From the NCBI GenBank assembly GCA_003427395.1, contig BFEA01000416.1, positions 285,874 to 343,596 on the forward strand: a stretch of 57,723 nt of DNA. The letters run 5' to 3'. Every line of letters starts with the position of its first letter. The stretch's first letter is position 1. This document shows, piece by piece, positions 22,150 to 34,150 of this stretch. The notes under the pieces were generated by a model. The model saw only the letters and a program-made list of their open reading frames with translations, made no database searches and had not been told where the DNA came from. The position numbers were made by a program, and so were the translations under genes. Source of the stretch: Chara braunii (Eukaryota; Streptophyta; Charophyceae; Charales; Characeae).

Positions 22150-23170
22150 GATCCAGCCAATGAGATGATTGTTGCACATCAGCAAGCAAAATACTGAAAA
22201 TCTTGTATCCCGTGGGCCTGTGGCCTATCCCACCCTCTTTGGGGATTCGCCATACCCCCACCGGATTGAAAAGATTTTGGCGGGAAGCTTCCTTTGCACC
22301 GGCATGCCCAGTGTTAAGGAGAGGAGGAGGGAACAAGGATCTCCTTACTTTTTCGGGCAATAAAATACATGTAAAATACTGACCGTGGGATCACGAGTAC
22401 TGCACGGCAGGATTTGGGTCTCACGCAACTGCCTTACAAACTCTTTTGTATCCTATCCCGTTGCTAGTGGGACCACGCTCCTGCTTCTACTTCACATCTA
22501 CCAAGATAATTTTATTTTGTTTTTGTTTATTAAAAAAAGGCTAATTCTTTGAAGCCCAACCAATTCAATTACCTGTAGAATCTGGACAGGTCGGCCTTTC
22601 AAGCCTTTTTTTTTTTGTCATTAAAGTATAATAATTACGGGGAACCTTGTAGCATCCACATCTGTGCTCAAACCTCCAACGTAATTTTTACCCAGTGAGT
22701 TTTTTTTTTTTTTTTTTTTTTTTCCCAGCGAGGTTTTCACTTTCCCTTTTTTCAATTTATTATTTTCTACTTTCCTGGCTTCGTGTCAGGCCCTGCTTGC
22801 GGCTCGATGGGGTATTCTTTTCTTCTTCTTCTTCTTCTTCGTCTTCGTCTTTTTTCGAGAGAGATCGGCTGATCATTGTGGGGAGCCGCCACCTACAGAT
22901 AGGCCATTGGTCCCCTGGAGCGGCATTTGAGCAGAGACTGCTGATGTTGGTAGGGGAAGGGGGCTGCAGGGGAGGCAAAGCGACTGGCCCATCGAAGAAG
23001 CAGCTCGGTCCTCATGCTGCCGGCTGACCCCTGGCCGGTATTGCCCACCTGCTGTAGCAGGTATCGCACCTGCTGGTAGGGGCAGCTCCCACGTGTTCCC
23101 TCGTTGGAGGCTTGAACCGGGATATGGCTTCTTTTTTTTTTTCTTTTTTTTTCCAGCCAAAACAACCATT
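22150..23170. other. anonymous stretch, no gene recognised
   Basis: Contains T runs (22609, 22701-22723), a (TTC)n tract near 22818-22850 and otherwise unique sequence. Short open frames overlap on both strands without support. Confidence 0.45.
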
Positions 23171-23173
23171 CAA

Positions 23174-23307
23174 CTTTTTTTTATTTATTTTAAACAACCC
23201 GAACAGATGCTAGGGATGCTGTTACGAGCCGGCACCACTCGCACTATTGGGGAAGCTCCATCTATTGGTGGGGAGCAGCACCTGCTGGAAAGCGGGTCCA
23301 GCGTCCC
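23174..23307 (-). mobile_element. HBR copy
   Basis: Minus strand: box 23284-23302 (loop CCCGCTT), then the GTGCTGCTCCCCACC..AGATGGAGC segment, a GTGGTGCCGGCTCGTAACAGC segment and an A-rich tail (T-rich on plus, 23174-23190). Confidence 0.7.
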
Positions 23308-23385
23308 TGAACATTGTGGTTGTTTGTATGAATGGACTTGTGATTGTAGCAGAAACAGTAAAGGTAAACACAGTCCTAACTGTGG

Positions 23386-23545
23386 AGCTGATGTGGGGTG
23401 GCATCACCACCCCCTGCCCCTCCCTCCCAAAAACGCATAATGTCTTGTGCAGTGTAGTGACCATGTGAGTGAATTGTGTAATTATGAAACTGATGTGGGG
23501 TGGCTTCCGCCACCCCTTGTTCCCACCCTCCCAAAACCCATGATG
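23386..23545. repeat. local direct repeat
   Basis: CTGATGTGGGGTGGC followed by CACCCC..CCCTCCCAAAA.CC occurs at about 23389 and 23490, roughly 101 bp apart. Non-coding. Confidence 0.65.
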
Positions 23546-24004
23546 TATGTTACTATCTAAGGCTCATCCTAGCATGCTCAGCCTCATATCTCATTAAGGT
23601 ATCATTGTACTATCATTATTATGATGTTATCATTATTAACATTATTGTGTCATTATTGTGTATTTGTGTTTTATGTAGTTGTGTGTTTGTGTGTTTGTAA
23701 CGCTGTCTTCTGTATGATCTATATGATCTGTAGTACGTGAGTCAATGCTGTAAGAGGGTTCTGTCTATTGTGTGTACTGAGTCTGTGGCAGTGTGTGACA
23801 GTGATTATACTCTGGCGCTTATGTTTCATGGCTGTGTAGCATGATGTAATATGATGAAGTATGATGTATGTGATGTATATGATGCCAATGATGATTATTA
23901 TGAATATGATGTTTATGATGTGAAGTGTAATTGTGAATGTATTAAGTGAGTGATGAGAGTAGTGAGAGTAGTACTCTTTTCTGAATCTATTTTGAACCAG
24001 TTTT

Positions 24005-25923
24005 TAGGTCACTAAAACAGCAGCTAGCAGCTTCCCTTTGGAGAGGGGACAGTAATGCCCCCCATGCAATTAGTCGAGTAGCTTGGGACTCAGTGATTCA
24101 GCCTAAGACCAGAGGAGGACTAGGAATTGTGGACCCGGCCACACAATCCCAGGCCCTTACACTTCGCTGGTTTCAGCATATCATCTTTTCTCCGTCTTCC
24201 CCCTGGCCCCCCCTGGCCCTGGCGCAAATCGCCGCCCTGGCGCCAGAAGCCCCCCCGGAGGCCGACCCCCTGGTATGGCTGCAGGACAGATACTGGAGGC
24301 TCCCAAGGAAAGACAAGAATGGGGACCCTGCGAGCACGCACTGGCTACGCTTATTACGCACATGGAGGAAGCTCCCGGCGCCCGACCGACCGATTCCAGA
24401 TCGATGGGAAGAAATTTTCAGACATACGTTGTTTGGGAATCGTCTGATTACGGATGCCTTGGGCCAGGTGAGATGCAGCTCTGATACCCCTTGGAAAGGC
24501 TGGGTTAAACATGGCGCTAGTAGGGTAGGGGATCTGTGGGATGTAGAGGCAAGATGTTGGAAGAGTGCAGAGAGGATGCGGGCATGGCTGCGCTACTGCC
24601 ATCACACGGAATCCGCGCTAAACGAACTCATCGAGAGTTTTCCTTTCCAGTGGTATAGCATCCTTCGGAAAGGCCTTCAATTGTGAGAAGGAGACTGGGT
24701 AGGCCTACCTGATCACGAGAAGGAGATTGGGCAAGTACACATTGTCAACCTAACACAGGCACTAATCGAGATCTTCTCCGTCCAAAGGGATGGTACACTA
24801 CAGGGCAACCAATGTCCCTTCATCTGGAAGGACATAACGAACATATATCGCATCAGAGTGCTGGATAACGGCAGAGGATGATGTGCGGTGTGCCTACCGC
24901 CCAATGACCCCGATTGAGAAACTTCCCTTCGACCCTGACGAGTGGCACTGGTCCCAGGAGGTCACGACTAGGCAAGGGCCAAAAAAACAACTAACACTTT
25001 ATAATCTAAAAACTAAATCAGCCTACCGTATGCTCCGGCCCAAGCGAAGACTGCGGGAGACAGTTGAGGATAGGTGGTATCGTCATCTCAATGTGGACCG
25101 CGGCTTGTTCAAGCCTATCCGATGGTTCACTCACTATAGGAATAGACCCGCTAAGATTTCGGCCCTTCAGTGGCAAATAGCACACCGATGCCTGCCAACA
25201 AATGACTGGCTGGTAGACCATACCCGCTTGGAACAGCAAGGTCGGGCATTACCCTGGTGCCACAGTTGTCTTTTGAGCTACCCAGGGAGAAAACGGGCTG
25301 AAACAATTGAACACATCTTCCTCCAATGTCCGGCTTCGGTTTTGCTCTGGAGGGTTTGGGACAGGATCTGGCGACACATTGTCCCCGGTGCAGAACGGCT
25401 ATGGGAATGGAGGGCTATATTACTAGGACATTACCCCCCGATTCGGTGAGGCACATTCGAGGAGCACATGTTCCATTTGGGCAGGCGGGCGATCATGTGG
25501 GTCATCTGGTGGAAACGATGCATATTGGAAATAGAAGGGGCACGGGTCGAAGAAGGTGAAGTCACAGAACAGCTACGCTTGTTATTCCAACATGAAATTG
25601 TCGCCCAGTGGAAGGCGGCCAGAGATAAACTCGATCAAATGAATTCTTGGTCAAACATCAACAGGATCATCTCCCGATTCAGTCAGGATTGGTTGGGAGG
25701 GGAAAGAAAAGGATGGGTGGCGGAGGTAAGATGGTCTGGGAATCGTCAACAGGGAGGAGAACTGCAAGAAGGACACAGGACGGAGATAGCAAGAGACTAT
25801 CAGCTGGTTTTCCATGAGTGGACAAACCTCGAGCCCGACGAGAGGTTACGCCCTGCTCAAGAATTTGCAGATCCCTTTCCCCCCCNCCCATTGGCACCGG
25901 AAGAAGTCCCCCCCCCCCCATGA
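24005..25923 (+). pseudogene. 5'-truncated L1-type LINE ORF2 (C-terminal part)
   Basis: Begins inside ORF2, downstream of the polymerase motifs, at a WRGD..AISRVAWDS..GGLGIVDP segment. It runs through the C-terminal region to the end of the ORF. A zf-RVT-like motif is clear (C-H-S-C then ETIEHIFLQCP at about 25257-25330). It is broken by an in-frame TGA at about 24683 (aligned Arg in the minus-strand LINE suggests CGA to TGA), a TGA plus frame change near 24880, and a TGA at 25447-25449. One N at 25886. Clearly the same family as the minus-strand LINE at 45241-52591. Dead on arrival, as expected for a truncated LINE insertion. Confidence 0.85.
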
Positions 25924-26084
25924 TCAGTTTCACCCTGTCCGGTGAAAACCGGCCTAGCCCAGTTTGCTTCTCTCTGTTTTTTCCCTGTTTGTTTGTTATT
26001 TCTGCTTCCTTCGGTTTCCTTCGTTTTTTCTGCCTTCTGTTCCTTCTGTTTTCTTTTGTTTCCTCTGCTGTTTTCCCGCCGTAT

Positions 26085-26644
26085 GGGACGCTAGACCCGG
26101 TTTCCAGCAATGGCGTCGCTCCCAATAACGCATTGTGAGTCAAAAAAGTTAAGGGATGCCGGGACGGGGCCTGTCTATTTGTTTTTTATCCTAGGGACGT
26201 TGAGCCCGATTCTCAGCATAAATTTCTCAGTACATTATCAGGGAAGAGTTTAATGGTTAGTAAAGACACAATAGGCGCCATGAGGATGGTAGGTGGATGG
26301 CAGGGGCTAGGGAATGGAGGGAGACTCCACTGGTGCCCCCCAGTGTTTCTCCCCCCAATACCCGACCCTGCTGCAGGATGGGTACGGAAGAGTAGATTGG
26401 ATATGGGACACTGGACCCGGTTTCCAGCACAATGGCGTCACTTTCAAGATGTACTGTTTTGTAAAAGATGTATTTAAGGGACGATGCACCCGGTTTCCAG
26501 CAGGTGCTGCTCCCCACCAATAGATGGAGCGGCCCGCCAGGCAAAGCCTCAATCCCGGTGGTTCTCTTACCACCACCAGGATAGAGGCCTTGCACAAGGG
26601 CCTTCCCTTAAAATAAATATTTAAAAAAAAAAAAAAAAAAAAAA
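26085..26644 (+). mobile_element. HBR segment downstream of the truncated LINE
   Basis: Four boxes: 26091-26109, 26199-26217 (stem GTTGAG/CTCAGC), 26410-26428 and 26483-26501 (stem decayed). A CACTGGtgcccCCAGTG hairpin lies near 26323, then GTGCTGCTCCCCACC..AGATGGAGC. A tail module (CCTCAATCCCGGTGG..CCACCAGG) and poly-A follow (26623-26644). It starts about 165 bp after the LINE stop, so it may be part of the LINE 3' UTR or independent insertions. Confidence 0.65.
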
Positions 26645-28670
26645 GTTTTTGATCTATAGTAGATCTGTGTCCTGACTTTCCTCAGTGTTTATCGGGTACA
26701 AGCAGCAGCAGGTCCCACCTTCTGTCTAAGATCTTCTACTTCCCTCCTTCCACCCACTTTATCTATTCCTGATTCTGAGCAATGGACTCAACTTTTTTAT
26801 TATAGTCGGAACACGGATATGGCTACTACGCGTTGGGTTCCCCGTAATACTGTAATAACAAGGTGAAAAAAAAAAGGTCTAAAAGGCTGTCCTGTCCAGA
26901 TTCAACATTTTTTTTTTTTAATGTTTTCAATCTTTATATTGCAAACAGAAAGGGGACTCTGAGGCCGGGGACCTTGTCCCACTAGCTCCGTTGAGCTAGG
27001 TCAACGTTGGGTTTTCGACGCTGTGTGACTATACGCGACAACGGAGATGCACGTTGTCCAAGTCATCTAGCGGTCTGTTTTTAATAAAAAAAGGCAATAG
27101 AGACTATCTTTGCTTTTTCTTACAACAAAAAGCAGAAGTAAATCCTTTCTCTCCAATACTACTCCCCCTACCCTCGCCACTTTCCGTTGAGCTAGCTGTC
27201 TCCTTTTTTCGAGACAGCTAGCTCAACGACCCTCTTGTTCCCCAAAAAGGCCTATTTTTAGAGAAACCGTACGAGCCTCCTTCCGTTTGCCATTTTTGTA
27301 GAAAAGACATTCTGGCAATTCTTCATTTTCTGGTGTGGAATGGAAAGTGCCCGTATGCCACTCCAGTTGTGAAAAAAGAAAAACCAGAAACAATTGTATT
27401 CATGCCATTTATAAATGCATTTCTCATTTGAAATTGAATTAGAATGATTTTTTTTAGCTGTCGCAGCATTGAACTATATCGGGAGCGCTCTGCCACCCGG
27501 CGTTTGGACGCGACGGCGGGCCTCGCGGTGCGGGCAGGAACGGAGAGCAGCTGGGGCGCTTCAACGGCAAGATTGACGCGAGGAGGTGGTGGGAGTGGGA
27601 TCATGGTGCATGGAGGAGCGTGTCTGGACGTCGTTGGGCAGCGCATCTCACGTTAAGGTCTTGGTGGAGAGGATTACTGGGGGACGGAGAAAGGGGAGGT
27701 AGGCAGGGTTCCATGAGTTGGAAGGAGAGTGCTACAAGGAAGAAGGGGGGAGGAGGAATGCGGGAGAAAAGTTTTCTATAGGTGGGTGACGTCTGCAACA
27801 AGGACACCCTCTCATCTCTTTGGGTTACCTGCAAGGGGCGGCTGACGGGCTCAGCGGTTTGGTCTCACGACGTGGTTTCGTATGCTGTGAAGGCAACCCT
27901 AGCTGCGATCCTGCTATCATCATCGTTCGGTCTATTTGGTGGGTTGAATGGTTGTCAATCACAGGCGGCCGAGTTGCTTGAGAGCCGATGATGCGAGGAG
28001 GTGAGGTTTGGAGAGAGGGGGGGTGCATTTAGGGATGTCAATGGTAAACTGGTTTTCCTCTTCATTTTGACCTTGATGAGATCTTTAAACGAGGAGATTC
28101 TTAGATAGATTTTGTTTGTTTTGATATTTGTTTTTTAACCTTGAAGTTTAGCAGAATCAATCATTCTGATTAATCCTGACGTGTTTTGGCTGCTTAATTC
28201 CGATTTTTTCAATTTGTTTTTTTCATGATGTTTTGATCGATTTTGCATTACCTGTTCGGTTTTTCTATGTCGTTATTCTTGATGCACATCAAATGATGAC
28301 GATCTAATAATTGAGCTACCAATTTATTCTTTCTATGTTGTATTCCGAGTTGTTCATACATAATTTTTGTTTTTAGCATCTTCCTGATTAGCGGTCTGAG
28401 CGATTTCTTGAACCTTGTGGTATGGAAATCAGAGTCGAAAGTCCGGTCAGACATCAAAATCGTTTTCTATTGTGATTACCTATGTGGAGCTTCAAAGTCA
28501 TCTTCCCTACTTGGATTTAACTTTCATTTCTAAAAGTCATTCTTCATTTGAAACATTAAATTTCTGTCTGTAACCGGTCTCGATTCTTTATCGCTGTAAT
28601 TGTCTGATTCTGAAGTTTTGCCTGGGTCTTTATGCGGTGTATTTGGGTATGCGGTGTATTTGGGTCTTGC
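26645..28670. other. anonymous stretch with one short perfect hairpin
   Basis: AT-rich with T runs. The perfect 18-bp inverted repeat at 27185-27228 is listed separately. Short open frames at 27323-27991 are unsupported on both strands. Confidence 0.45.
27185..27228. repeat. perfect 18-bp inverted repeat, 8-nt loop
   Basis: CGTTGAGCTAGCTGTCTC and its complement flank CTTTTTTC. A related, smaller palindrome (CGTTGAGCTAGGTCAACG) is at about 26989-27006. As an RNA this forms a stable stem-loop; the loop holds six Ts (or As on minus). Confidence 0.8.
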
Positions 28671-28682
28671 TTTGTGATTAGA

Positions 28683-29408
28683 GGGGTTCTCCTTTAGGGT
28701 TAACGCCCCTCTCGTGGGGGTTACACATGGTGGGAGGTGTTTCCCTTGGATGGGGGAGGCGATATTGAGGGTTTGTCTTTTTCTGGGCTAGGCTGATTTT
28801 GGGTGGGATCAGCTCTGGCGGTTGGGGAGAGAAGGCAAAGGGGTGACCTGTGAGGCATGCTCTAGGCGGTTTGTTTTTTGAGGGAAGGTGTAACTTCGAT
28901 AGCCACAAAGTAAGAGTGATATGCAGTCCTGGGTGATCGTCAGAACCTATATCAGAAGAGAGGAGAATTTTTCCCCTCTTGACTAATTTGCTATTTGGAA
29001 AATCTCTGTCGAAAAAACCAATTTCCTGATCTTGTCTTTTTTCTGAATTTTTGGCTAGTAGTTGCTCAGGATCCTGTTCTCAGAGGTAATTTTTTATTCG
29101 GATTGTTTTTTTTTGTTTGCTAATCTCAACCTCCGGGTCTGAGTGGTGTGATTGTGGCTCGCTGTGTATATCAGTGGGGTCTCCCTTGAGGGTTGGAGCC
29201 TCCCACCATGAGGGTTTCACAAGGTGGGAGGTGTTATTCCTTGAGGGGGGAGGCGGTATTGGGGGTTTGTCGCCTCTTAGCCAGACTGATTTAGGGTCGG
29301 ATCAGTACTGGCGGGTGGGGAGAGAAGGCAAGGGGGTGGCTGCTTATAGCAGAGGGTTAGGATTCTGTTTTTGAGGGAAGGAGTGACTTCGATGGCTACA
29401 CAGTGAGC
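28683..29408. repeat. diverged duplication, period about 480 bp
   Basis: 28683-28915 and 29160-29408 share the order GGTGGGAGGTGTT, GGGGGAGGCG.TATTG.GGGTTTGT, GG.TCAG..CTGGCGG.TGGGGAGAGAAGGCAA.GGGGTG, and GAGGGAAGG.GT.ACTTCGATGGC. Substitutions and small indels are frequent. No coding frame is preserved. Confidence 0.75.
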
Positions 29409-29489
29409 CGAAGGGGGGGGGGAAGCTAGATTTGAAGGAAGGAAGGTAGCAAGGGGATTTTCAACAGAAAGGGTTGTTTGTTAGGGTAA

Positions 29490-30235
29490 GTAGGCTAGAA
29501 GGACGAGGCTGGGGCAACACAGGCCGTGCTGGAGCCTCTGCTCTGTAACCCAGGGGGAGCTTGAGGCCTGTGAAGTTATGCCGAGGGTGGAAGGCATAAC
29601 CAGATCGTCCGACGTAGTTGGCGTCCGGGTTTTGACCCTGTAACCTGCTAGGGGCTCGCCGCTAAGGGAATTGTCGAGGGAGGAAGGCACTTCCTGTCCG
29701 TCAGAGCTAGGTTGATCGGTATTGGGGAATGTTGTGGTGCCCTGTTACCCTAGCAGAAGGGGGTATGAGATCAAGTGAGTTCTCGTACGAGGACTGAAAG
29801 CCTGGACCGACGCCCCATCTGTTGCAAAGGGGAATCTACGATAGTAGGCAAATTAAGTCTTGCCCCCCCGCTCTTATATTTTTCTAAAGTTTTTCGAATG
29901 TCCCAAAAGAGTTGGGTGTTTAGTGGTCCTGGAAAAGTTTTTTAGGACTCAGGGATCCCTACTAACTCGTCGTAGGTGGTTTCAATGCTGTTATACTCAG
30001 TGATCGCGGTTGTTCGATGCCAGAACGACGCTGACCGGTGCTGGGGTGTTGCCCTGTAACCTGAGATGCAGGAGCGTGAGGTCTGGTAGAGAGATCTGGG
30101 GATGTCTTGGGGTGGGCGTTCCACGGGACAACCAAGGGTTGCTGCCGGGACGACGCTGGTCGGAGCTGGGGTGAGTCGCGTTGCCCTGTAACCCAGGAGC
30201 AAGTGGGGGTGTGAGACCTAGAAGAGATCGGCAGG
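29490..30235 (+). repeat. TGCCAGAACGACGCTGG-type dispersed repeat, several units
   Basis: The best unit starts at 30018 (TGCCAGAACGACGCTG..), with CCCTGTAACCTG and GTAGAGAGATCTGGGG following. A second, degenerate unit starts near 30150, and older related fragments containing CTGTAACC lie at about 29510-29700. Same family as 16215-16390 and 39185-39320. Confidence 0.65.
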
Positions 30236-30727
30236 GAGTGCGACAGTTTTGAAGAACGTTGGAAGGGTTGGTGTGGGATTTCGAGGGTTTGGGAACAATC
30301 GTAGGACATCTGTAGCCTATTCTCATGCTTCTGGAGCGACGGTAAGAGTTCTTAGGTACTTCAAAAAGAAAATAAGGAGTGTGGGAGAAGATGGTGGGTT
30401 ATCACGCGTCCTACCAGTGAGTGAGCTAGCTGGCAGGATGGGAGTAAGGCATAGCAGCAGCAGAGATGGTGGCTCCACTGCAGTCAGTCTTGCCGGAGGG
30501 GGGTAAAAAGGATTGATGGGGGGTTTTCTGAGTCGTTTCTGAATTCTGCTTAATCATGAAAGTTGTCATAGACATATCTGAAGTAGCTCCAATTCTTCGA
30601 GCCAAAGCCGGGTAATGGCCCCGGTATCTCAATTTCTAAATTTCTATCCTTAGGACAATTAGATTTTTCTAGTAGTTCCTTGTCTCATTTTCATGAAATG
30701 TTCTGATGAAGTTTTCCGAACGTACTC

Positions 30728-30882
30728 GTTATGGGACGCTGGGCCTGGTTCCCAGTTTGTGCCAATTTGTGAAGATATGGTTGTATCTATGGGACGCTGG
30801 ACCCGGTTTCCAGCAGGTGCTGCTCCCCACCAATAGATGGAGCTTGTTTTTTGTGTAACAAAAATAAAAAAATAAAAAGAGC
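30728..30882 (+). mobile_element. HBR copy with two boxes
   Basis: Boxes at 30738-30756 (stem CTGGG/CCCAG) and 30796-30814 (GCTGGA/TCCAGC) are 58 bp apart. GTGCTGCTCCCCACC..AGATGGAGC and an A-rich tail (30860-30880) follow. Confidence 0.7.
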
Positions 30883-30984
30883 TGCCTCAACTAAACGGTG
30901 CAAGTGGGACAAGGTCCCCGGGGATCTCTCCATTCTACAGGTAATTGAATTGGTTGGGCAAAAAAGAAAAAAAGAGAAAAAAAA

Positions 30985-31030
30985 GCTTTGTGGGGAGCAA
31001 CACATGCTGGGAAGTGGGCCCAGTGTCCTG
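30985..31030 (-). repeat. HBR box fragment
   Basis: Minus-strand box at 31006-31024 (stem CTGGG/CCCAG, loop altered) with the adjacent GTTGCTCCCCACA segment. No A tail on its 3' side; truncated copy. Confidence 0.55.
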
Positions 31031-31660
31031 TTCATTTTCTACTCTACTGGCACACAATATCTGAGACAAGGGCAGGAGAGCGGGCCGAGGGGGAGGGGAG
31101 GGGGGGGGATTGACAAGACGGAAGGTGAACTCCTCACTGGGTAAATTGCTCCCTCGCAATTCTTTTCCCAGCGCAAATGGTGTATAGCACCTCACTCCAC
31201 TACACAGCACTCTGCATGCTTTTGGACGCTTTGTGGACCAGGTGCATCCATCATTTTGAATGCATTCCCTCTAGAAAGGGTCCAAATGCATAATATAGTG
31301 TGTTGTGTAGTGGAGAGAGGCCCATACAGGGAGTGCAGGACAGTTTGGGTTCCCATCTTTGGGGATCTTTACTTCTCATCTCCTCTGACAAAAAAATCCA
31401 GAAACTTCAGAAAGACATCATGCATGTAGATGTAGGGTAGGTTCCCCTGTGTCAGGGAAAAATACTAAAAAAGTCTAAAATAGTAAAAAACTTAAAAAGA
31501 GTTAAAAAAAACATATGTTGAAAAAGGCAAGCCTGCAGAAAAGGGAAAAACTTCAAAAAGGAAGGCACAAACCGAATGTATACGGTTGCCCCCCTCTTCG
31601 CTGCCCCGCTCTTCGCTGCGAACTAGCGGGCCCCACCAATCAGGCCAGCATCTTCCTCAG
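31031..31660. other. anonymous stretch, no gene recognised
   Basis: A G-rich run near 31083-31110, AT-rich DNA with many AAAA runs at 31440-31560, otherwise unique. No supported ORF. Confidence 0.45.
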
Positions 31661-31667
31661 GCTAGCA

Positions 31668-31763
31668 CTTCCTCTGAACACAACGCACTCTCATGATGAC
31701 TGTATTGGACCGGAAAGATAGCTGATATACATTCATGATCAGGGTGCATTGTGTTCAGGGAAG
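31668..31763. repeat. foldback (MITE-like) element, copy 3
   Basis: Arms 31668-31705 and 31727-31763 are imperfect inverted repeats (CTTCC.CTGAACACAA.GCAC). The spacer reads TGGACCGGAAAGAT, comparable to the GACTGAAAG spacer of copies 1 and 2. More diverged than copy 2. Confidence 0.65.
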
Positions 31764-32167
31764 ATGGTGGGATCAGCAAGGTAGGTGTAAAATCAGGCTT
31801 GACAAGGGGCCACCCAACTTGGGGGACGCGAAGGGGGGTTAAAGTTGAAACCACCACTGACATGGACCTTTTTTTTTCTTCTCTTTTTTTTTTTTTTTTG
31901 AAAACTACACTATGTTCTTCTCTCAAATTCTTTTTCGCCTTTCACTACCTTCCTACCGCTACTCCTAAGACTATATAGAGGGGACCCCTGCAAGCATAGG
32001 GCCTCACAAACGAGGTAATTCATGTTGCCCCCCGCCCCAACAGCGGTAGCCAGAGATGGGGTGGGGCCGCCGGTGGGGGTCCGGCTAACGCAAAGGCGAG
32101 CATTTTGCCAGTAGCTGCGCCTCCCTTTCTCATCGTCCCCCACCCTTCATGGAGTAGCAGCAGAGGC

Positions 32168-32239
32168 TATGGCCAACACTCTCCCACACACCACACACAA
32201 CCCACTCGCGTTCACACTCACACCCGTGTTGGCCATAGA
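32168..32239. repeat. 13-bp inverted repeat around a CACA-rich spacer
   Basis: CTATGGCCAACAC and GTGTTGGCCATAG bracket about 45 bp of CACA/CACT-rich sequence. Short; could be a small foldback. Confidence 0.5.
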
Positions 32240-32261
32240 CCCCGCTACCACTGCCATGAAC

Positions 32262-32412
32262 CTTTTTTTTTTTTTTTTTTTTTTTTGTAAGTTCGACCGA
32301 GCCTGCTAGAGATGGTGATTCGGGCAGCCACCTGTAGTACGCCTATATGTCCAACTGCTCCATCTATTGGTGGTGGGGAGCTGCACCTGCTGGAAAACAG
32401 GTCCAGCGTCCC
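32262..32412 (-). mobile_element. HBR copy
   Basis: Minus strand: box 32389-32407 (loop CCTGTTT), GTGCAGCTCCCCACCACC..AGATGGAGC, about 70 bp, then an A tail (T run on plus, 32262-32286). Confidence 0.7.
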
Positions 32413-32799
32413 ATGAACATCATTGGAAAATATACATAAGTAATTCAGGAAGGACAGATTTGCCTCTTCAGTCCCCTTGGGAACTGCCAGAGATAACATC
32501 CAAAACTACCTTTTTTTTGCTTCTTCTTTTTTTTTAAAGCTCCCACCCCTCCTCAACCATCTTTGGTTGAGTACTAATCAGTCCCCAACCAAGCCAAATC
32601 ATTGCACTTCTACCAAGGCTAGCTCAGAAGGGAACCTAAAATTCTCCCCTCCTGAATGAATCAGATCAGTCCCCGCCTCGATGGCTCATCGGCTTCCTTG
32701 TATCATTCGCTCCCAGCGTTCTGGAGGAGAGGTCTCGACAGAGGTTGTGGCTTAAATCGCCAGTACCTTTCCCAGCCAAAAATAAAATGCCCACCGGTT

Positions 32800-33300
32800 A
32801 ACACGGTGGCTGGACCTGGGCAGGCGCGCTGTCGGAGGGCCCGGTGTCCCGGCCCTCCGTGGTGTACCAGGCACACCTTGCGCGCCGACTGCTTTTCTTC
32901 TGCGGTGTACCAGGCACCCTGCTCAGAATCTTCCGCTGTGTAAGTACACCTTGTTCATGGGCCTCGGCAGTATGCCAGGCCCACTTTATACACTGCATGC
33001 TCCTGGACAGGTTCCGCTAGTGCTCCCACAGCGAAAGGCTGGGTGTGCGCCGCTGGACTTTCATTTGGTCCACACAGGCTTGGCGCCCTGCTGTACAGCA
33101 GAGCACGTCCGGCTTGTGCTCGTGGTAGCCGCTGGGCTGGCCCAGCGATGCGAAGGTAGAGGGATCGGTAGGGTCTTTTCTAATGTGCGTCGATTTCCCT
33201 CTAGTCGAGTCACGGGACAAGTACACTGACAATGGTTGTAATTAAAGCAAAAGAAAAGAAAAGTAAAAGAAAAGAAGGAAAGAGAAAATGGAGCACCATG
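32800..33300. other. GC-rich stretch with weak internal repeats
   Basis: GGTGTACCAGGCAC recurs near 32862 and 32915, with related phrases up to about 32990. No domain or gene. A T run follows at 33300-33317. Confidence 0.4.
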
Positions 33301-33559
33301 TTTTTTTTTTTTTTTTTAATTATTATTATTATTATTTTAAAAGCCCTGGTTGTTGTAGAGACTGGACTCCGGACACACGGGGTTGCCGACACAGCTATTG
33401 GCTGTCCTGACACTCTCTTATTCGCCGTAAGACCACCTCCTTACGCATCCTCTCGGCAATTCTCCTAGCGCAGCCCTATCCCTACCATCCTACCTCAGTA
33501 TTACTACTCAGGACTATCACCATGGTATTTCAGAGGGCGACTTGGACCAGACAGTAGTT

Positions 33560-34020
33560 CTAGGCACCGGGGCTAGGCTGGACCAATCGCGAAGCCTTGA
33601 GCCCCTCCCAGCCCCAGTTGAGGCCACGTTACTCGGGTACATCGGGCGCCAGGCTCTAGTATTATATCTGCTTCTCCTACCAACCCCCATTCTGGCATGT
33701 GTATACTATATATGTGTCGTATTCTGGCATGTTTGTCCTTTCTACAGATGTCAGATACTGAGGCTGGACAGGGCCAAGCGCGAAGCCTTGAGCCCCAGCC
33801 AGCCCCAGTCATGTGTGTACGTGCTATCTGTGTATTATCCATGGTTCTCGATACCGAGGCCAGGCAAGGACAAGCGCGAAGCCTTGAAAACCCCAGCCTA
33901 CCCCCAGTCATGTATGTGTATATGCCATGGTTCTAGATACTTAGGCTGGACAGGGACAAGCGCGAAGCCTTGATCCCAGCCAACCCCAGCAGTAGTGCGG
34001 ACCCCCACCAAGCCCCAATT
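33560..34020 (+). repeat. degenerate tandem repeat, about four units
   Basis: GGCTGGACAGGG.CAAGCGCG, then AAGCCTTGAGCCCCAGCC and AGCCCCAGTCATGTGTGTA recur near 33571, 33759, 33857 and 33943. The later units are about 85-98 bp apart. Non-coding. Confidence 0.75.
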
Positions 34021-34084
34021 GAGTTCTGTATATATGTGTAGGGTTGTATTGTCATATGAATGGTGGGCCGGTCTGTGCAAGAAA

Positions 34085-34150
34085 CCGCCCCAAAGTCTCT
34101 AGCCAGACTCGAACCCACACCCTGTGTTGTGTAACTACAATGCCCTATCT
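34085..34150 (-). repeat. tRNA-like segment (T-arm/B-box)
   Basis: Minus strand carries GTGTGGGTTCGAGTCTGGC, a good T-arm with B-box, preceded by GGGCATTGTAGTTACAC. The A-box is degenerate. Probably a SINE head or tRNA pseudogene. Confidence 0.45.

Noticed and set aside
23998-26650. 7-bp AGTTTTT on both sides of the truncated LINE plus HBR tail as a TSD
   Set aside because: Too short and too T-rich to distinguish from chance next to a poly-A end.
33542-33973. 143-codon ORF on plus
   Set aside because: Runs through the four-unit tandem repeat, with a competing open frame on minus; no domain.
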